From NCBI GenBank assembly GCA_946184925.1, contig CAMHHL010000008.1, forward strand, positions 1 through 52,695: a stretch of DNA of 52,695 bases, in the 5' to 3' direction. A program made the translations under genes and the position numbers. The stretch is from an uncultured Clostridia bacterium (GTDB taxonomy: Bacteria; Bacillota; Clostridia; Oscillospirales; Acutalibacteraceae). The notes beneath the pieces are model-generated. The model made no database searches, was not told the DNA's origin, and worked only from the letters and a program-made list of their open reading frames with translations. Positions 10,401-19,143 of this stretch are shown piece after piece. Within the stretch, counting starts at the first letter, position 1. Every line of letters begins with the position of its first letter.

Positions 10401-11028
10401 AATAATAGCTGGCTTCGGTGGTTTCATCGCGATGGCAAAAGATGTCTCCGTCCCAAATGGTTACACACTCCGGAGCCGCCTGATTGCCTCCGCCGATACA
10501 TGCTCCGTATGCGCCGTGATCAGCCGTAATGTCTATTTTTCCGCCGTGAATATTGATTGTTCCCGCGTTTTGGCGGTCATCAGAGCCAATCGCGGCGCAA
10601 TATAAATAATCCTTTGAACCCTTGTTCGTATCTACAATTAGTTTGCTGTTTGTATTTGTCGCAGCGTAGATATTAAGAGTTGCGCCCTTGTCAACGCGAA
10701 TTCCGCCGTAGCTGGTAAGTGTAGCGTTATTGCCGAGGTAGATACCTACCGTCCTTCCATTTGCTACGTGAAGCCTTTCTTTTACGGTTGTATTATTTTT
10801 CACCGTATAATAACCGCTTTCAAGCTCATCTGAGGTTCTGTTTAAAAGCTCGGTGTAATTTGTGATTTCAAAAGGGTCATTAATCACCTTTTTGTTCACA
10901 GTGTCCCAGTGGTGGCTGTAAATAGTAACACTCTGAGCGGCTTCCGCCTCAAAAGGAACTATTGTGAACAAACTGACTATCATCAATAATGACAGAAGTA
11001 TGCTCATAGGTTTTTTTAAAAGCTTCAT
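4417..11028 (-). CDS. Giant secreted repeat protein (2203 aa): signal peptide, predicted beta-helix of GAGIGGG repeats, Cys-rich C..C region, duplicated ~250-aa region, InlB/Listeria-Bacteroides-like repeats, conserved C-terminal module
   Basis: Single ORF; N-terminal signal MKLLKKPMSILLSLLMIVSLFTIVPFEAEAA; repeat units read directly in the translation. Confidence 0.9.
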   Translation of the reverse strand: MKLLKKPMSILLSLLMIVSLFTIVPFEAEAAQSVTIYSHHWDTVNKKVINDPFEITNYTELLNRTSDELESGYYTVKNNTTVKERLHVANGRTVGIYLGNNATLTSYGGIRVDKGATLNIYAATNTNSKLIVDTNKGSKDYLYCAAIGSDDRQNAGTINIHGGKIDITADHGAYGACIGGGNQAAPECVTIWDGDIFCHRDETTEASYYFRAAAIGGGYNAPVSCNKSGEGVRIFGGKVYAKGNGGAGIGTGGRGRSDYVFNSDAAIAIYGGDVTAYSRTGAGIGGGNDLGYNGPINIYGGTVNAMSVGEPDYDSGAGIGGGMLGNQRGAITISGGTVFATGAEGAGIGGGDEGNATVINITGGNVVANATMGGAGIGGGCEGDNGTVNISGSNTKVKATSETYKDGQAWSDAMNAGINNTNFYSDAHKYYATAMLFIKGLVELFGGEDSGCGIGGGYKGRAGTITIDGSTVNAESGSYSAAIGSGDDGKGGGKIIIKNGANVTANSGTDAAAIGSGNEVDETCDITITDSTVVAHGGEYAAGIGGGDEVDSGTIIIKNSTVTADTKTDGSGIGSGESGDAGNITIDNSTVTATGGAYGAGIGGGDDGDCEGTITIKNHSVVKAYGGVDGAGIGGGEDGKGGKIVIDNSDVTAQGKEYGAGIGGGENKGLSSIEIHGDSRVEAIAGSDGNSVAIGHGDYNTFGAGLTGDYPSNGSIYFSNNYIVSAGSDKDNTSEYNRFSSPSSYNACCNNKYALIHSCDHKNAVWCAETEWYHVKYCKDCGASFDYSEHHWGSDNKCIECGASAEMVTITFVERNNSGEVTRTIEKPRFSRFVMPEPENIPDGYTMYYWTNGSSSFIKPGEERNVSEETYTAVYFEDVETNYIDKEGIQQTVIARRLPKTDCNLQSGWYVIDYDSIAGDTESIRYLILGDVNLILADGVTWSNTNANFMNFGSREYNFAIYGQKEQTGTIDLLNVERPNTLGEFYNFTQYGGVIKAARVWAKNNINFVGGNFETEHLRANRVELGWTRWNDTFRSGDFSRYSDSNRPEVIITEGKPLQIQDNDRKVFNPGQLNEAQIAEASGSTLVPATNLKYSNNPQWTWSDDGTKAEAFFRCLSDSAYNVTLNADVTYTDEGEYRCSTATVRFKKVTYTDDHTVRIRWKISKGSCIHGDMEFSENPAAPGTKIHVNVIPNEGYAVKSITAVPSDSSLEVNVDGDSFKMPACNVTVNVDFATLIPASEPFINSDGEYILGTVEHYETNGKYYAVNDDGSLGAELTEEEMYVSYFDFELINDDAEYQINYYTGPTDTLTELVIPKTFNGKKVTVLGNDDSKPIIDYTDKLKTQFELKLNENISEIKGYAFYTMWVTKVKGDTSGLNKIGSYAFSWANSPGGYTLDIKLDYDGIIIAGSEIFNHMDITARLKHSTKLSRTTFSQRSIEYVFTDSHIIDKPEWTWEPDYSSAKAKFTCDDERCRHEETVDATVSVNDSREKTVYTAIAEFEGNTYTDEQVKNKVSSEVRVVYDQHGSVESDKSTAYEGETVTITIRPDTGYKLKTFKVTAGGENGTPVEVTDNKFIMPAKLAYVYVEFDAMEYNINYESTAGGWVSGVCSANYLDDITPAVTPATGYELDCLKVTRSNGDDVTVYENTSFTMPLSDVTVKAIFKKKDLHITYDITGNGTVSGAETGKFNEEVPLTITPAEGYALFNIYAEDDEGGVSANILDGNLIMPDTAVTVYAEFIPIVPAKEPYIDENGVYHLGNVEYCEYDGFYYAVENGVTGNKSLDNVDVSYFDFEDMGTSYQITHYTGPTDNLTELVIPKTFKGKPVTSLGSGNDYDVFVVGDGSKPQFDLILNENIIEIKPYSFYTMWVKKVQGDTSNLSKIGKYAFSWANSPGGYTLDITLDYPGKITTGAGMFNHMNVTARLKHITTFSGSNLWEKKINYIFTDAHLHDDAQWEWADNYRSANAVFTCTDSRCDYEEKTAANVTSKYVEGAPEFTAKATFNGTEYTDVVALPNPLDNGYIPEINAATALSEDGNRFDLPGELVYTEGRLLGVQKKELIKTDTEGTGLRFIAELSSRLLDADDYGFEVAKNSKNSTGAFNDAGGFDIMQTLIDRNDDNIKSISCKGTTNNITGDKSYGDNDSLSTSYKYVTLAITDIPDDQGIAVRFYVEIDGIRYYARYTDAGKNNYRGCCTSYGKLAAFSGN
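8930..10610 (-). repeat. Coding tandem repeats, about 17 copies of (G/A)AxIG(G/S)G units
   Basis: Repeated ccgccgattccggcgcc-type words on the + strand encode GAGIGGG on the minus strand. Confidence 0.9.
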
Positions 11029-11141
11029 GCAAATACCTCCTATAATTAGTCTGAAATATATATTTAATTTATTTTAACATTATTTAGGTTATTTTACAAA
11101 TAAAAATAGCGATAGGTTTTATAAAACTTTTTGTGAAAATA

Positions 11142-11167
11142 GCCCGAAGCGGCGAACCGCTCCGGGC
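11142..11167 (-). terminator. Terminator-like hairpin downstream of SpoIIE-family phosphatase
   Basis: gcccgaagcgg / ccgctccgggc arms, 13 nt past the stop codon. Confidence 0.6.
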
Positions 11168-11179
11168 ATATATGATATA

Positions 11180-12910
11180 TTAATTTTTGGACTTTCCCTT
11201 GTATTCAAGACAGAGCATTGTCAAATCGTCGAACTGTTCGGCGTCCTTGACGAACCCGTCAACGGACTCGCGAACGTTTTGCAGAGTTTGCTTTGCGTCC
11301 GCCTCGGGATGATTATTGAGGGCTTCGAGCATTCTGTCATTGGCGAAGAGCTCCTGATTTGCGTCAGTCGCCTCGGGAACACCGTCGGTATACAGGAACA
11401 GTTTGGTTCCGGGCTTGAGCTCGAGATTATACTCCCAGTACTTTACGCCGCTCATTCCGCCGATTACAAAGCCGTGCTTGTCCCTGAAAAGCTCGTAGTT
11501 TCCGTCGGGGGATTTCAGAGCCGGATATTCGTGACCTGCGTTAGCCGCAGTGAGCTTGCCGGTGGAAATTTCGAGAATACCGAGCCAGACGGTAACAAAC
11601 ATATCAAGCTGGTTGTTTGAGCAGATGGAATTGTTTGTATCCGTCAGAATCTGAGCAGGCGACTTGCCCATCATCGCGTTGTTCTGGAGAATAATCTTTG
11701 ACGCCATCATGAACAGCGCAGCCGGGATTCCCTTTCCCGAAACATCAGCCATCACAACGCAGAGGTGGTCGTCATCAATTAGGAAATAATCGTAGAAGTC
11801 GCCGCCTACCTCCTTTGCCGGATCCATCTTAGCGTAAACATCAAATTCATCGCGCTCCGGGAACGCCGGATAGATATTCGGAAGCATACTCTCCTGAATC
11901 TTCGTAGCCATATCAAGCTCGACGCTTACGCGTTCCTTCTCCGCTGTAACTCGCGTCAGGTTCTCAACATAGTCTGAAAGCTCACGCTCCATATCAGCCA
12001 TAACAAGACTGAGGTTCTCAACCTCGTCGCCGGTGTGAATGTCGAGTTTGGCAAAATGATTTGAGCTGATGATCCCGGCGCGCTTGTCGCTGACATAATT
12101 CATTGCGGCGTCGGCAATTTGGTTGATTGGTTTGACTATCTTCTTTTTCATTCTGCGCGCGAATATATACGCAAGCAGAACAGTCGATATTCCGATTCCG
12201 ATGAAATAAAGCAGAGCGAAGGTTTTCATGCCGTTGAAAACATTTCCGATTGTAACGTCTGTCAGCACAAAGGCTACAATCTCACCCTTATCATTGGTTA
12301 TCGGAACGCCCGAAGTACACATCCAGCCGTACTTCTCGGTATCGCCGATATCATAGAGCTTGCCTTCTCCGTTCCAGTTGAGGAAACGGTCAATCTCTTT
12401 TTTCTCAACAGTTTCCCAGTCGCCGGGCATACACATGTATTCGGGATCGTCATCCGGGTCGGCAATATATACAAGAGATGAGGTTTCGGCGTCGTACATA
12501 CCGAGGTATACGTCATACACGTCGCTTTTCTCGAGAAAAACCTTCAAAACTTCGATTGAGGTTTTATACTCGGGAAGCTTCTGAATCTCAGCAAAACGCG
12601 AACGGTAGGCATCCGTACCTGTACCGGCACGCTCTTCCTCCGACTGGGAATGATACAGCTCAAGCGTTCTTTCAGCCATAGGCGCAACGTCAACAACTCT
12701 GGACATAGCGGAAGCGACATTTCCCGAAAGCTGGAACGATTCAGTAATATACTGTCCCGCCAGAGCGTATGTATAAAGACCCAGCCCGATGATGAAGGCG
12801 ACCAGTCCGAGAACTACGCAGCTGTTAAACGCGGAGTGAAACACTCTGGCTTCGATGGAATAGTGCTTCCTTTCAAGTTTGTTCATTTCTCTGATTGATT
12901 TTTTCGGCAT
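11180..12910 (-). CDS. Membrane sensor (extracellular Cache-like region + HAMP-like linker) with C-terminal SpoIIE/PP2C phosphatase
   Basis: EVGGDFYDYFLIDDDHLCVVMADVSGKGIPAALFMM; two TMs flanking ~200-aa extracellular region. Confidence 0.92.
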   Translation of the reverse strand: MPKKSIREMNKLERKHYSIEARVFHSAFNSCVVLGLVAFIIGLGLYTYALAGQYITESFQLSGNVASAMSRVVDVAPMAERTLELYHSQSEEERAGTGTDAYRSRFAEIQKLPEYKTSIEVLKVFLEKSDVYDVYLGMYDAETSSLVYIADPDDDPEYMCMPGDWETVEKKEIDRFLNWNGEGKLYDIGDTEKYGWMCTSGVPITNDKGEIVAFVLTDVTIGNVFNGMKTFALLYFIGIGISTVLLAYIFARRMKKKIVKPINQIADAAMNYVSDKRAGIISSNHFAKLDIHTGDEVENLSLVMADMERELSDYVENLTRVTAEKERVSVELDMATKIQESMLPNIYPAFPERDEFDVYAKMDPAKEVGGDFYDYFLIDDDHLCVVMADVSGKGIPAALFMMASKIILQNNAMMGKSPAQILTDTNNSICSNNQLDMFVTVWLGILEISTGKLTAANAGHEYPALKSPDGNYELFRDKHGFVIGGMSGVKYWEYNLELKPGTKLFLYTDGVPEATDANQELFANDRMLEALNNHPEADAKQTLQNVRESVDGFVKDAEQFDDLTMLCLEYKGKSKN

Positions 12911-13139
12911 ACAGACCTCCGATTTAATGGTTTTTAGCTAATTCCATTATTAATTTTACCACAATAATTTTTCAGTTTCAAGAAAAAAGAATACCGTCCG
13001 CTAAATTCAGAAGGCAAAATTGAAAATAATACCGAAATTCAGTAAATTTATAATAATCGCTTGCTTATAATTTACATTTATAATATAATTGTATAAATAA
13101 TTCGCTATAAAACAGGCGTAAAAAGAAAGGAGCATATGC

Positions 13140-16100
13140 ATGAAAAGTAAACTCAGCCTTCGCGCAATTGCGTTAGTATTGTGCGCTCTGTTATTGGTTG
13201 CGTGCTTCCCGATTTCCGCTGCCGCGGAAGAAGCAAACGCAATCACAATGGAGGAAGGCGAAATCAAAACAGATTTCGTGCCTGCCGGTACGGAATGCAC
13301 ATCAACCGACAAAAGTGTCGCGTGGGTAGACGAAAACGGAAACCTCAACGCACTTAAGGAGGGCGAGGCGACAATTTCCGACGGCACAAGCGAATACAAA
13401 GTCACCGTTGAGGATTATACCGACGGTTCCGAAACAGTCGGCAACCTCAAAATTGTAACACGTTACAACGACTCAATGCAGTTTTATGACGGTCATGTTT
13501 ATCTTATCTTCACATCATATCAGGACGGTGTTGAATTTAAGGTTGACGATCTTTACGCGGGATATGAAATTTCGGACTCATATTATGAGGACATCGCAAA
13601 GGACATCTCCGCAGGCTCCAACCATACCGGCACCGAGTCAGATTACTTCAGTCTCGAATATGGTATGGAAGGTTGCACTCTGAACAGAGGTCAGGTCGTT
13701 ACCATCGGAATGTACCGCGGTTTTGAGCTCAGCACTACGCAGGCGGCTCTCGGAGCAATCACCAACAGCACCGCCTGGAACAAACTCAAAACCGAGGGCA
13801 AGACCGCTATAATCAAAAACATTTTCAGCGTACTCAAATCCGGCAAGACTTCGGTTGAAGAGGCTACCGCAAAACTCAAAGCTATCTTTGATGAGGTCGG
13901 CGTTGACTACACCAAGGCGCTCAACGGAACGGTTAACGGCGGAGTATGCTTCAACAGAGAGCTCTTTAACCAAAAGGCAGAATGGGATCAGTATGAAAAC
14001 GTTACATATGACCTTGACATCACTGCAAATGAGCTCGGTAGGCTAAAAACTTCGCTGAACGGAAATCTCAATAATTTCTCGCTGTTCAAGAACAGCTGCG
14101 CTACAGTTGCTCTCAGAGCATGGAACGCCGCAGTCGGAACAAGATACGGCATCGACACGGCATATAAGCTCAGCGCCGAGGGCAAGGGTATCTTCTCGAT
14201 AGTTGACGCTCCCAAGGGAGTCAGGGACAGCATCGTTAAGAGACTTCCGGGATATTATCTCAACAACGCTCAAGGTGTTGAAGAACCCGGCGCCGGATAT
14301 CAGGATGATACCGGATGGGTTTATGTCAGCGCTCCCAAGCAGGTGAGCCCCGTATCCTATAAATTCGCCGAAGGCTCGCTTGCTATCGACGAAGATATCA
14401 CCGATATGCCGCTGCTTATCGCTGCTGCCGCAAAAGGTGAGGATAAAATAGTTTATAACAAAGATAAGCAGGAAATCGACGTAAAGGTTAATTCTTCCGA
14501 GGACGGCGACTACACTGTAATTGAGAGCGTTGAGCTCACAGTAAACGAAAAAACATACACTATTGACAGTGAGAATATCGAGAATTGCGAATTCTGGGTA
14601 AATCTTCCGCTCGAGAACCCGGATAATCTCGATTTTTACGCTGTTAACGACGCAGGAGAACCGATTGCTTCAGCATACGGCGGAGGAAACCTCAGCGTTT
14701 GCGTTAATTATCTGCCGCTTAAAATCAAGCCGTGCAGCGAAGAAATCAAAGAGTTTAACACGCTCAGTGTAATGATTTCAAATCAGGACGAAGTCAAAGC
14801 GGAAACCGAAGTATATACCAAAGACGGTCCGGTTAAAGAGGACGAAGAGGTTGCCCCCGGCACCACCGTGTATGTTAAATCCACGATGTCTCCGGACGAA
14901 TATACTTATGTACTTGATGATCTTATCGTAAGCGGAGAATCAATTTTTAACAAAGAGCATTATGACGCCGATGAGGGTGCATATTTCTTCAGCAAGCCCG
15001 AGGGATACACCGATTTGTTCGTGAGTTATTCGGAAGCCGAAGTCAAAACCAAGGGACAGTCACCCGTTCAGTTAGGCGTCGGCGATGTTTTCAAAATCAC
15101 CGACTATGTTGATCTCGAAATATACGGAATGTCAAAGCCCGAAATGCTTGAATGGAGCGTAGTTGACGGAGCAGACGATTTGTTTGCCGAAAGCGGCGAC
15201 GATATTGAGGCAAAGAAGGAAGGCTCTGCTCACATCTGGGTTCACGCCAAGGGTAATGAAAACATCGGCGTTATGCTGATTGTTGAAGTTTTCGGCGATA
15301 AAAACGAAACAGCCGCAATTACATTCAGCGATGACATTAACGGTAAGCTTGAAATTGTTCAGGTCTCCGATGATAACAAAACAGCAATCCCCTACTCCGG
15401 ATATCTCGTAAAGAAGAACACCGTCCTCGACATTAAGAATGTTTCGGACGACGGCAAAGCTATACTCTCCCTCACCGCTAACGATAAAAAGGTTGCACCG
15501 GGCGAAAAGCTTACAGTAAGCGAAAACACAGAGATTAAGGCTTCGTTCGCTGACGCTGAGATTCAGGGCGTTCCGAGAACAATCAAGCTTGACGAGGATA
15601 CAAAGACATATCAGCTCAACGCAAAGATTGCTTACAAAGGTCTGAATTCACTCAAGCCGGTATATGACAGCAGCATAAGATACGAATCAGGCGACCCGCT
15701 CGTTACAGTTGATGAAAACGGTCTTATCACACTTGCCGGGGATATTCCCGAGGACGGAGCGGCTGTTATCGTAACCGCTTATGCAGGCTCAACAAATGAC
15801 AAGGTAAGCGCTCAGACAAAGGTTATCGTTGGCGACTACAAGGGTGCCAAAATTGTCGGAAAGATGACAATTCACGCCCGCAGGATTTATTCCGGTGAAT
15901 TGACGCCACACGGCTGCATAACCTTCACAACCTACGATGTTGTTGACTTGGATTCAAGCTACTATGAGTTCAACAAGCCAACGGAAAAATACACCGAGCT
16001 CATGCTCGATTATGAGAAGAATCCCGAAAAATATAAATCCGACCCTGCTCTCTATAATGATAACGAGCTGAACCTCGAGAACAGAGAAGAAACATACTTT

Positions 16101-17870
16101 GACACCGTTACAAAGAAACGCGAGTCCGAGCCTGAAACAATCAGCCTAAAAGCCGGAGAAAGCCTTTCGGTGTCTAACTACTGCTTCGCTCCCAACCACA
16201 TTTATACACTTCTCGGAACACTTGAAGAAAGCACACTCTCCCAGATTCCGTCAACACAAGCGCTTATTCGTCAGTTGAGAAAGTATGCCGAGAGCGATGA
16301 GCTTGACGGCGTAGAAGCGTTTGACAGCTTCGTGGCGACTTTGGTTCAGATGTTCTCATATCAAATCGCGACGGGCAAAAACCCTGCCGACGGTCGCACC
16401 GCAGACGGCGGTCTGACAATTGACAGAGAGCTCTTCAATCAATTCAGAAGAGATGACTCCCAGTATCCGAACAATTATTACTCGGTTGAGATTACCGCAG
16501 ACGAGCTTGCGGCATTCAAGTCTTATATCGCAAATCCCGAAAACAACTACTATTCGCTTTTCACAATGAACTGTGCGACAGGTGCTGTTGAAATCTGGAA
16601 CAAAACCTTAGCCGACCGTCCGGAGCTCACAGTCAAGGGCAATTATTCGGGACTGTTCGTTGATCCCGAATCACTGTACTTTGAGTTAGGAGCTATGGGA
16701 CTGAAAAAAGACATTGACGGCGAAGGCGGAAAAGACTTTTATCCCAGAAGCGTCCCCTACACCGACGAAGTCAGGAACGCGATTGCAAAAATAGATGGAA
16801 TCGGCAAGGTTGAATTCACCGACGAATTCAAGGCAAGACTTGACGAGGCGCTCGAGGCTTACAACGCGCTGAACGACGTTCAGAAAAACAGAGTTCACAA
16901 TTACAGCACACTGGAAAAAGCTGTTAAAGAATACAATAAGCCGGATGATTCCGAGAAAGCTGACTTTGATATTCAGAAAGTAATTGAAACAATCAAGGCG
17001 CTGTTCCCCAATTTGAAAGACGCCGGGAATTACGGTGAGCTTATTGAAGAAGCGTGGAAGAAAATCTCTGAGATTCAGTTTGACCCGAGCAGTATGATCG
17101 ACGGAGCCAAGAGTTCTATTGAAGGTATCATCAATAAGATAAAAGAAGCGATGGGTTCTCTGTTCCCGGATTATGAAGAAGAACCCGAGCCTGAACCGAC
17201 ACCGTCTCAGCCGACAATAATCGCTCCTTCAAAGGTTAACTTCAGCAAGAGCCCTGATGTTAAATCCGCCCTGAACGCGCTGAAGAAAATCAAGTCCGAC
17301 GCCGATCCCAAGGGCAGCAAGTTCAACAAGCTCAGAGCAAAGTCTACTAAGGTGACTGCAAAGACAGTAAAAGTAGTCTGGGGAAAGGTCAAGGGTGCAA
17401 AGAAATATATTGTTGTAGGCAATAAGTGCGGCAACAAGAACACTCTCAAGAAGCTCAAAACTACAACCGCAACAAGCTTCACACAAAAGAAGCTCAAAAA
17501 GAACACAAACTATAAGTATGTGGTTCTCGCTGTTAACTCCAAAAACAAAGTTATCACAGCTTCAAAGGTCGTTCATGTAGCCACAAAGGGCGGCAAGAAA
17601 ACAAACTACAAGGGTATTGCAATCAAGCCGTACAAGAACACGGTTATCAAGAAAGGCAAGACCTTGACGCTCAAAATCGCAAAAAAGGTTAAGGATAACA
17701 AAAAGGGCACTGTTACAATTCACCGCTATATCAAGTATGAATCCGCTAACACAAAGATTGCCACTGTAACATCAAAGGGCAAAATCAAAGCTGTAAAGAA
17801 AGGCTCAACCTACATTTACGCTTACGCTCAGAACGGTGTTTACAAGAAAATCAAGGTAACAGTTAAATAA
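13140..17870 (+). CDS. Giant secreted protein (1576 aa): two putative permuted-papain-like modules, Ig-like (Big) regions, Lys-rich Fn3/Big C-terminus
   Basis: Signal peptide; paralogous modules with GHVYLIFT...NSCATVALRAWN and PHGCITFT...MNCATGAVEIWN; C-terminal repeat-like KKGKTLTLKI...TVTSKGKIKAVKKGSTYIYAYAQNG. Confidence 0.85.
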   Translation: MKSKLSLRAIALVLCALLLVACFPISAAAEEANAITMEEGEIKTDFVPAGTECTSTDKSVAWVDENGNLNALKEGEATISDGTSEYKVTVEDYTDGSETVGNLKIVTRYNDSMQFYDGHVYLIFTSYQDGVEFKVDDLYAGYEISDSYYEDIAKDISAGSNHTGTESDYFSLEYGMEGCTLNRGQVVTIGMYRGFELSTTQAALGAITNSTAWNKLKTEGKTAIIKNIFSVLKSGKTSVEEATAKLKAIFDEVGVDYTKALNGTVNGGVCFNRELFNQKAEWDQYENVTYDLDITANELGRLKTSLNGNLNNFSLFKNSCATVALRAWNAAVGTRYGIDTAYKLSAEGKGIFSIVDAPKGVRDSIVKRLPGYYLNNAQGVEEPGAGYQDDTGWVYVSAPKQVSPVSYKFAEGSLAIDEDITDMPLLIAAAAKGEDKIVYNKDKQEIDVKVNSSEDGDYTVIESVELTVNEKTYTIDSENIENCEFWVNLPLENPDNLDFYAVNDAGEPIASAYGGGNLSVCVNYLPLKIKPCSEEIKEFNTLSVMISNQDEVKAETEVYTKDGPVKEDEEVAPGTTVYVKSTMSPDEYTYVLDDLIVSGESIFNKEHYDADEGAYFFSKPEGYTDLFVSYSEAEVKTKGQSPVQLGVGDVFKITDYVDLEIYGMSKPEMLEWSVVDGADDLFAESGDDIEAKKEGSAHIWVHAKGNENIGVMLIVEVFGDKNETAAITFSDDINGKLEIVQVSDDNKTAIPYSGYLVKKNTVLDIKNVSDDGKAILSLTANDKKVAPGEKLTVSENTEIKASFADAEIQGVPRTIKLDEDTKTYQLNAKIAYKGLNSLKPVYDSSIRYESGDPLVTVDENGLITLAGDIPEDGAAVIVTAYAGSTNDKVSAQTKVIVGDYKGAKIVGKMTIHARRIYSGELTPHGCITFTTYDVVDLDSSYYEFNKPTEKYTELMLDYEKNPEKYKSDPALYNDNELNLENREETYFDTVTKKRESEPETISLKAGESLSVSNYCFAPNHIYTLLGTLEESTLSQIPSTQALIRQLRKYAESDELDGVEAFDSFVATLVQMFSYQIATGKNPADGRTADGGLTIDRELFNQFRRDDSQYPNNYYSVEITADELAAFKSYIANPENNYYSLFTMNCATGAVEIWNKTLADRPELTVKGNYSGLFVDPESLYFELGAMGLKKDIDGEGGKDFYPRSVPYTDEVRNAIAKIDGIGKVEFTDEFKARLDEALEAYNALNDVQKNRVHNYSTLEKAVKEYNKPDDSEKADFDIQKVIETIKALFPNLKDAGNYGELIEEAWKKISEIQFDPSSMIDGAKSSIEGIINKIKEAMGSLFPDYEEEPEPEPTPSQPTIIAPSKVNFSKSPDVKSALNALKKIKSDADPKGSKFNKLRAKSTKVTAKTVKVVWGKVKGAKKYIVVGNKCGNKNTLKKLKTTTATSFTQKKLKKNTNYKYVVLAVNSKNKVITASKVVHVATKGGKKTNYKGIAIKPYKNTVIKKGKTLTLKIAKKVKDNKKGTVTIHRYIKYESANTKIATVTSKGKIKAVKKGSTYIYAYAQNGVYKKIKVTVK

Positions 17871-17878
17871 GAACATTT

Positions 17879-17910
17879 AAAAGGAGCCGTCAAGTGACGG
17901 CTCCTTTACA
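17879..17910 (+). terminator. Rho-independent terminator of the 1576-aa gene
   Basis: aaaggagccgtca / tgacggctccttt hairpin just after the stop. Confidence 0.8.
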
Positions 17911-17923
17911 TTATTTAGTTTAG

Positions 17924-18895
17924 CTATTCTTCAAGAAGAGCAAAAAGCTTGTTCTTGAAGGTATCGCTTTCTGTTTCTGTCGCGATGTAGAAGTTATAAT
18001 TATCAAAAGTCACCTGAGTATCATAGGTAAAACTTTTTTTATAGAGTATAACCTCACCGTAGGCTTCATCGTTATTCGTAATTACGCTCGCGTGACATGA
18101 CTCGGTCTTTTTGAGATAACCATCCCACAAGGCGCACGCAACGGCAACACCGTCGGGGCAATCGGCAAAGCTGTTTCCGCTTTCATCTTTATTAAACTCA
18201 TACAGTGCTCTGAAGGATTTTGACACAAACTCGGAAAGTCCGCCTTTTTTCTCCAGAGCATCAAGGTCAGTCTTGGTGAATAGAGTGTTATTTGTCATCA
18301 TATCTAGCCCGATTGCCGTAATCTCCACACCGGATTCAGTCAAAACCTTGTATGCCTCAGCGTCATGATAGACATTGAACTCAGCCACCGGAGTTGCGTT
18401 TCCCGAGCCAAACCCTGTCGTCCCCATTGACCAATACTTCTTGACTTGTTTCATTGTCTCCGGATCCCTGTCGAACGCAAGCGCAAGGTTTGTCGCGGGT
18501 CCGAGCTCGATAATCTCAACCTCACCCGGGTTAGCCTTGACAGTCTCCAAGATAAAATCAACTGCACTTTGCTTTTCAGCTTTTCTCTTGGGGTGAATCA
18601 GACCGGCGTCCCCCATTCCGTCCTTGCCGAAAACGCTGAAGGTCTCGCGCTTTTTTCCTGTATATGTTGCGGTTGCGCCTTTATAAACCGGAGCATCGCA
18701 GCCTGAAAGCTCCAACGTCATGAGCGCGTTGTCAACCGCTTGATTAATACTGACGTTGCCGGCACAAACAGTTACTCCGAGAATATCAACATTCTCCGCT
18801 TTTGCTGCCATTATCAGTCCTACAGCGTCATCTCCTGCCGTATCGGTATCAATTATTATCTTTCTTTTTTCCGAAGCTGTCTTTGCTTCTGTCAC
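17924..18895 (-). CDS. Inosine-uridine preferring nucleoside hydrolase; probable remnant of a lipoprotein with disrupted signal sequence
   Basis: IIIDTDTAGDDAVGLIMAA..., GPATNLALAF, EFNVYHDAEA motifs; GTG start without clear RBS; upstream in-frame MFKKIIATSLVL*CVFSVGCTNTKSQNN. Confidence 0.88.
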   Translation of the reverse strand: MTEAKTASEKRKIIIDTDTAGDDAVGLIMAAKAENVDILGVTVCAGNVSINQAVDNALMTLELSGCDAPVYKGATATYTGKKRETFSVFGKDGMGDAGLIHPKRKAEKQSAVDFILETVKANPGEVEIIELGPATNLALAFDRDPETMKQVKKYWSMGTTGFGSGNATPVAEFNVYHDAEAYKVLTESGVEITAIGLDMMTNNTLFTKTDLDALEKKGGLSEFVSKSFRALYEFNKDESGNSFADCPDGVAVACALWDGYLKKTESCHASVITNNDEAYGEVILYKKSFTYDTQVTFDNYNFYIATETESDTFKNKLFALLEE

Positions 18896-19092
18896 TGACG
18901 TGTCGGTTGTTGTATTATTCTGAGATTTTGTATTTGTACAGCCGACCGAAAAAACACATTACAAAACCAGTGACGTTGCAATTATTTTTTTAAACAATTC
19001 TTTTATCCCCTTTATGGTAAAATTACGTTAGCACCGAAACTATGGTTTATTCTATCACAAAAGCCACACAACTACAATACATTTTATGTAAA

Positions 19093-19118
19093 AAGGCTGT
19101 CGCAAACGCGACAGCCTT
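19093..19118 (-). terminator. Rho-independent terminator
   Basis: aaggctgtcgc / gcgacagcctt, loop aaac; T-run on the minus strand. Confidence 0.8.
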
Positions 19119-19143
19119 AACAGTGCTTTTAACCTTGCGGATA

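Noticed and set aside
8930-10610. Regularly spaced GC-rich repeats resembling a repeat array on the + strand
   Set aside because: They encode GAGIGGG units in one long minus-strand ORF; spacing and spacers are not CRISPR-like.
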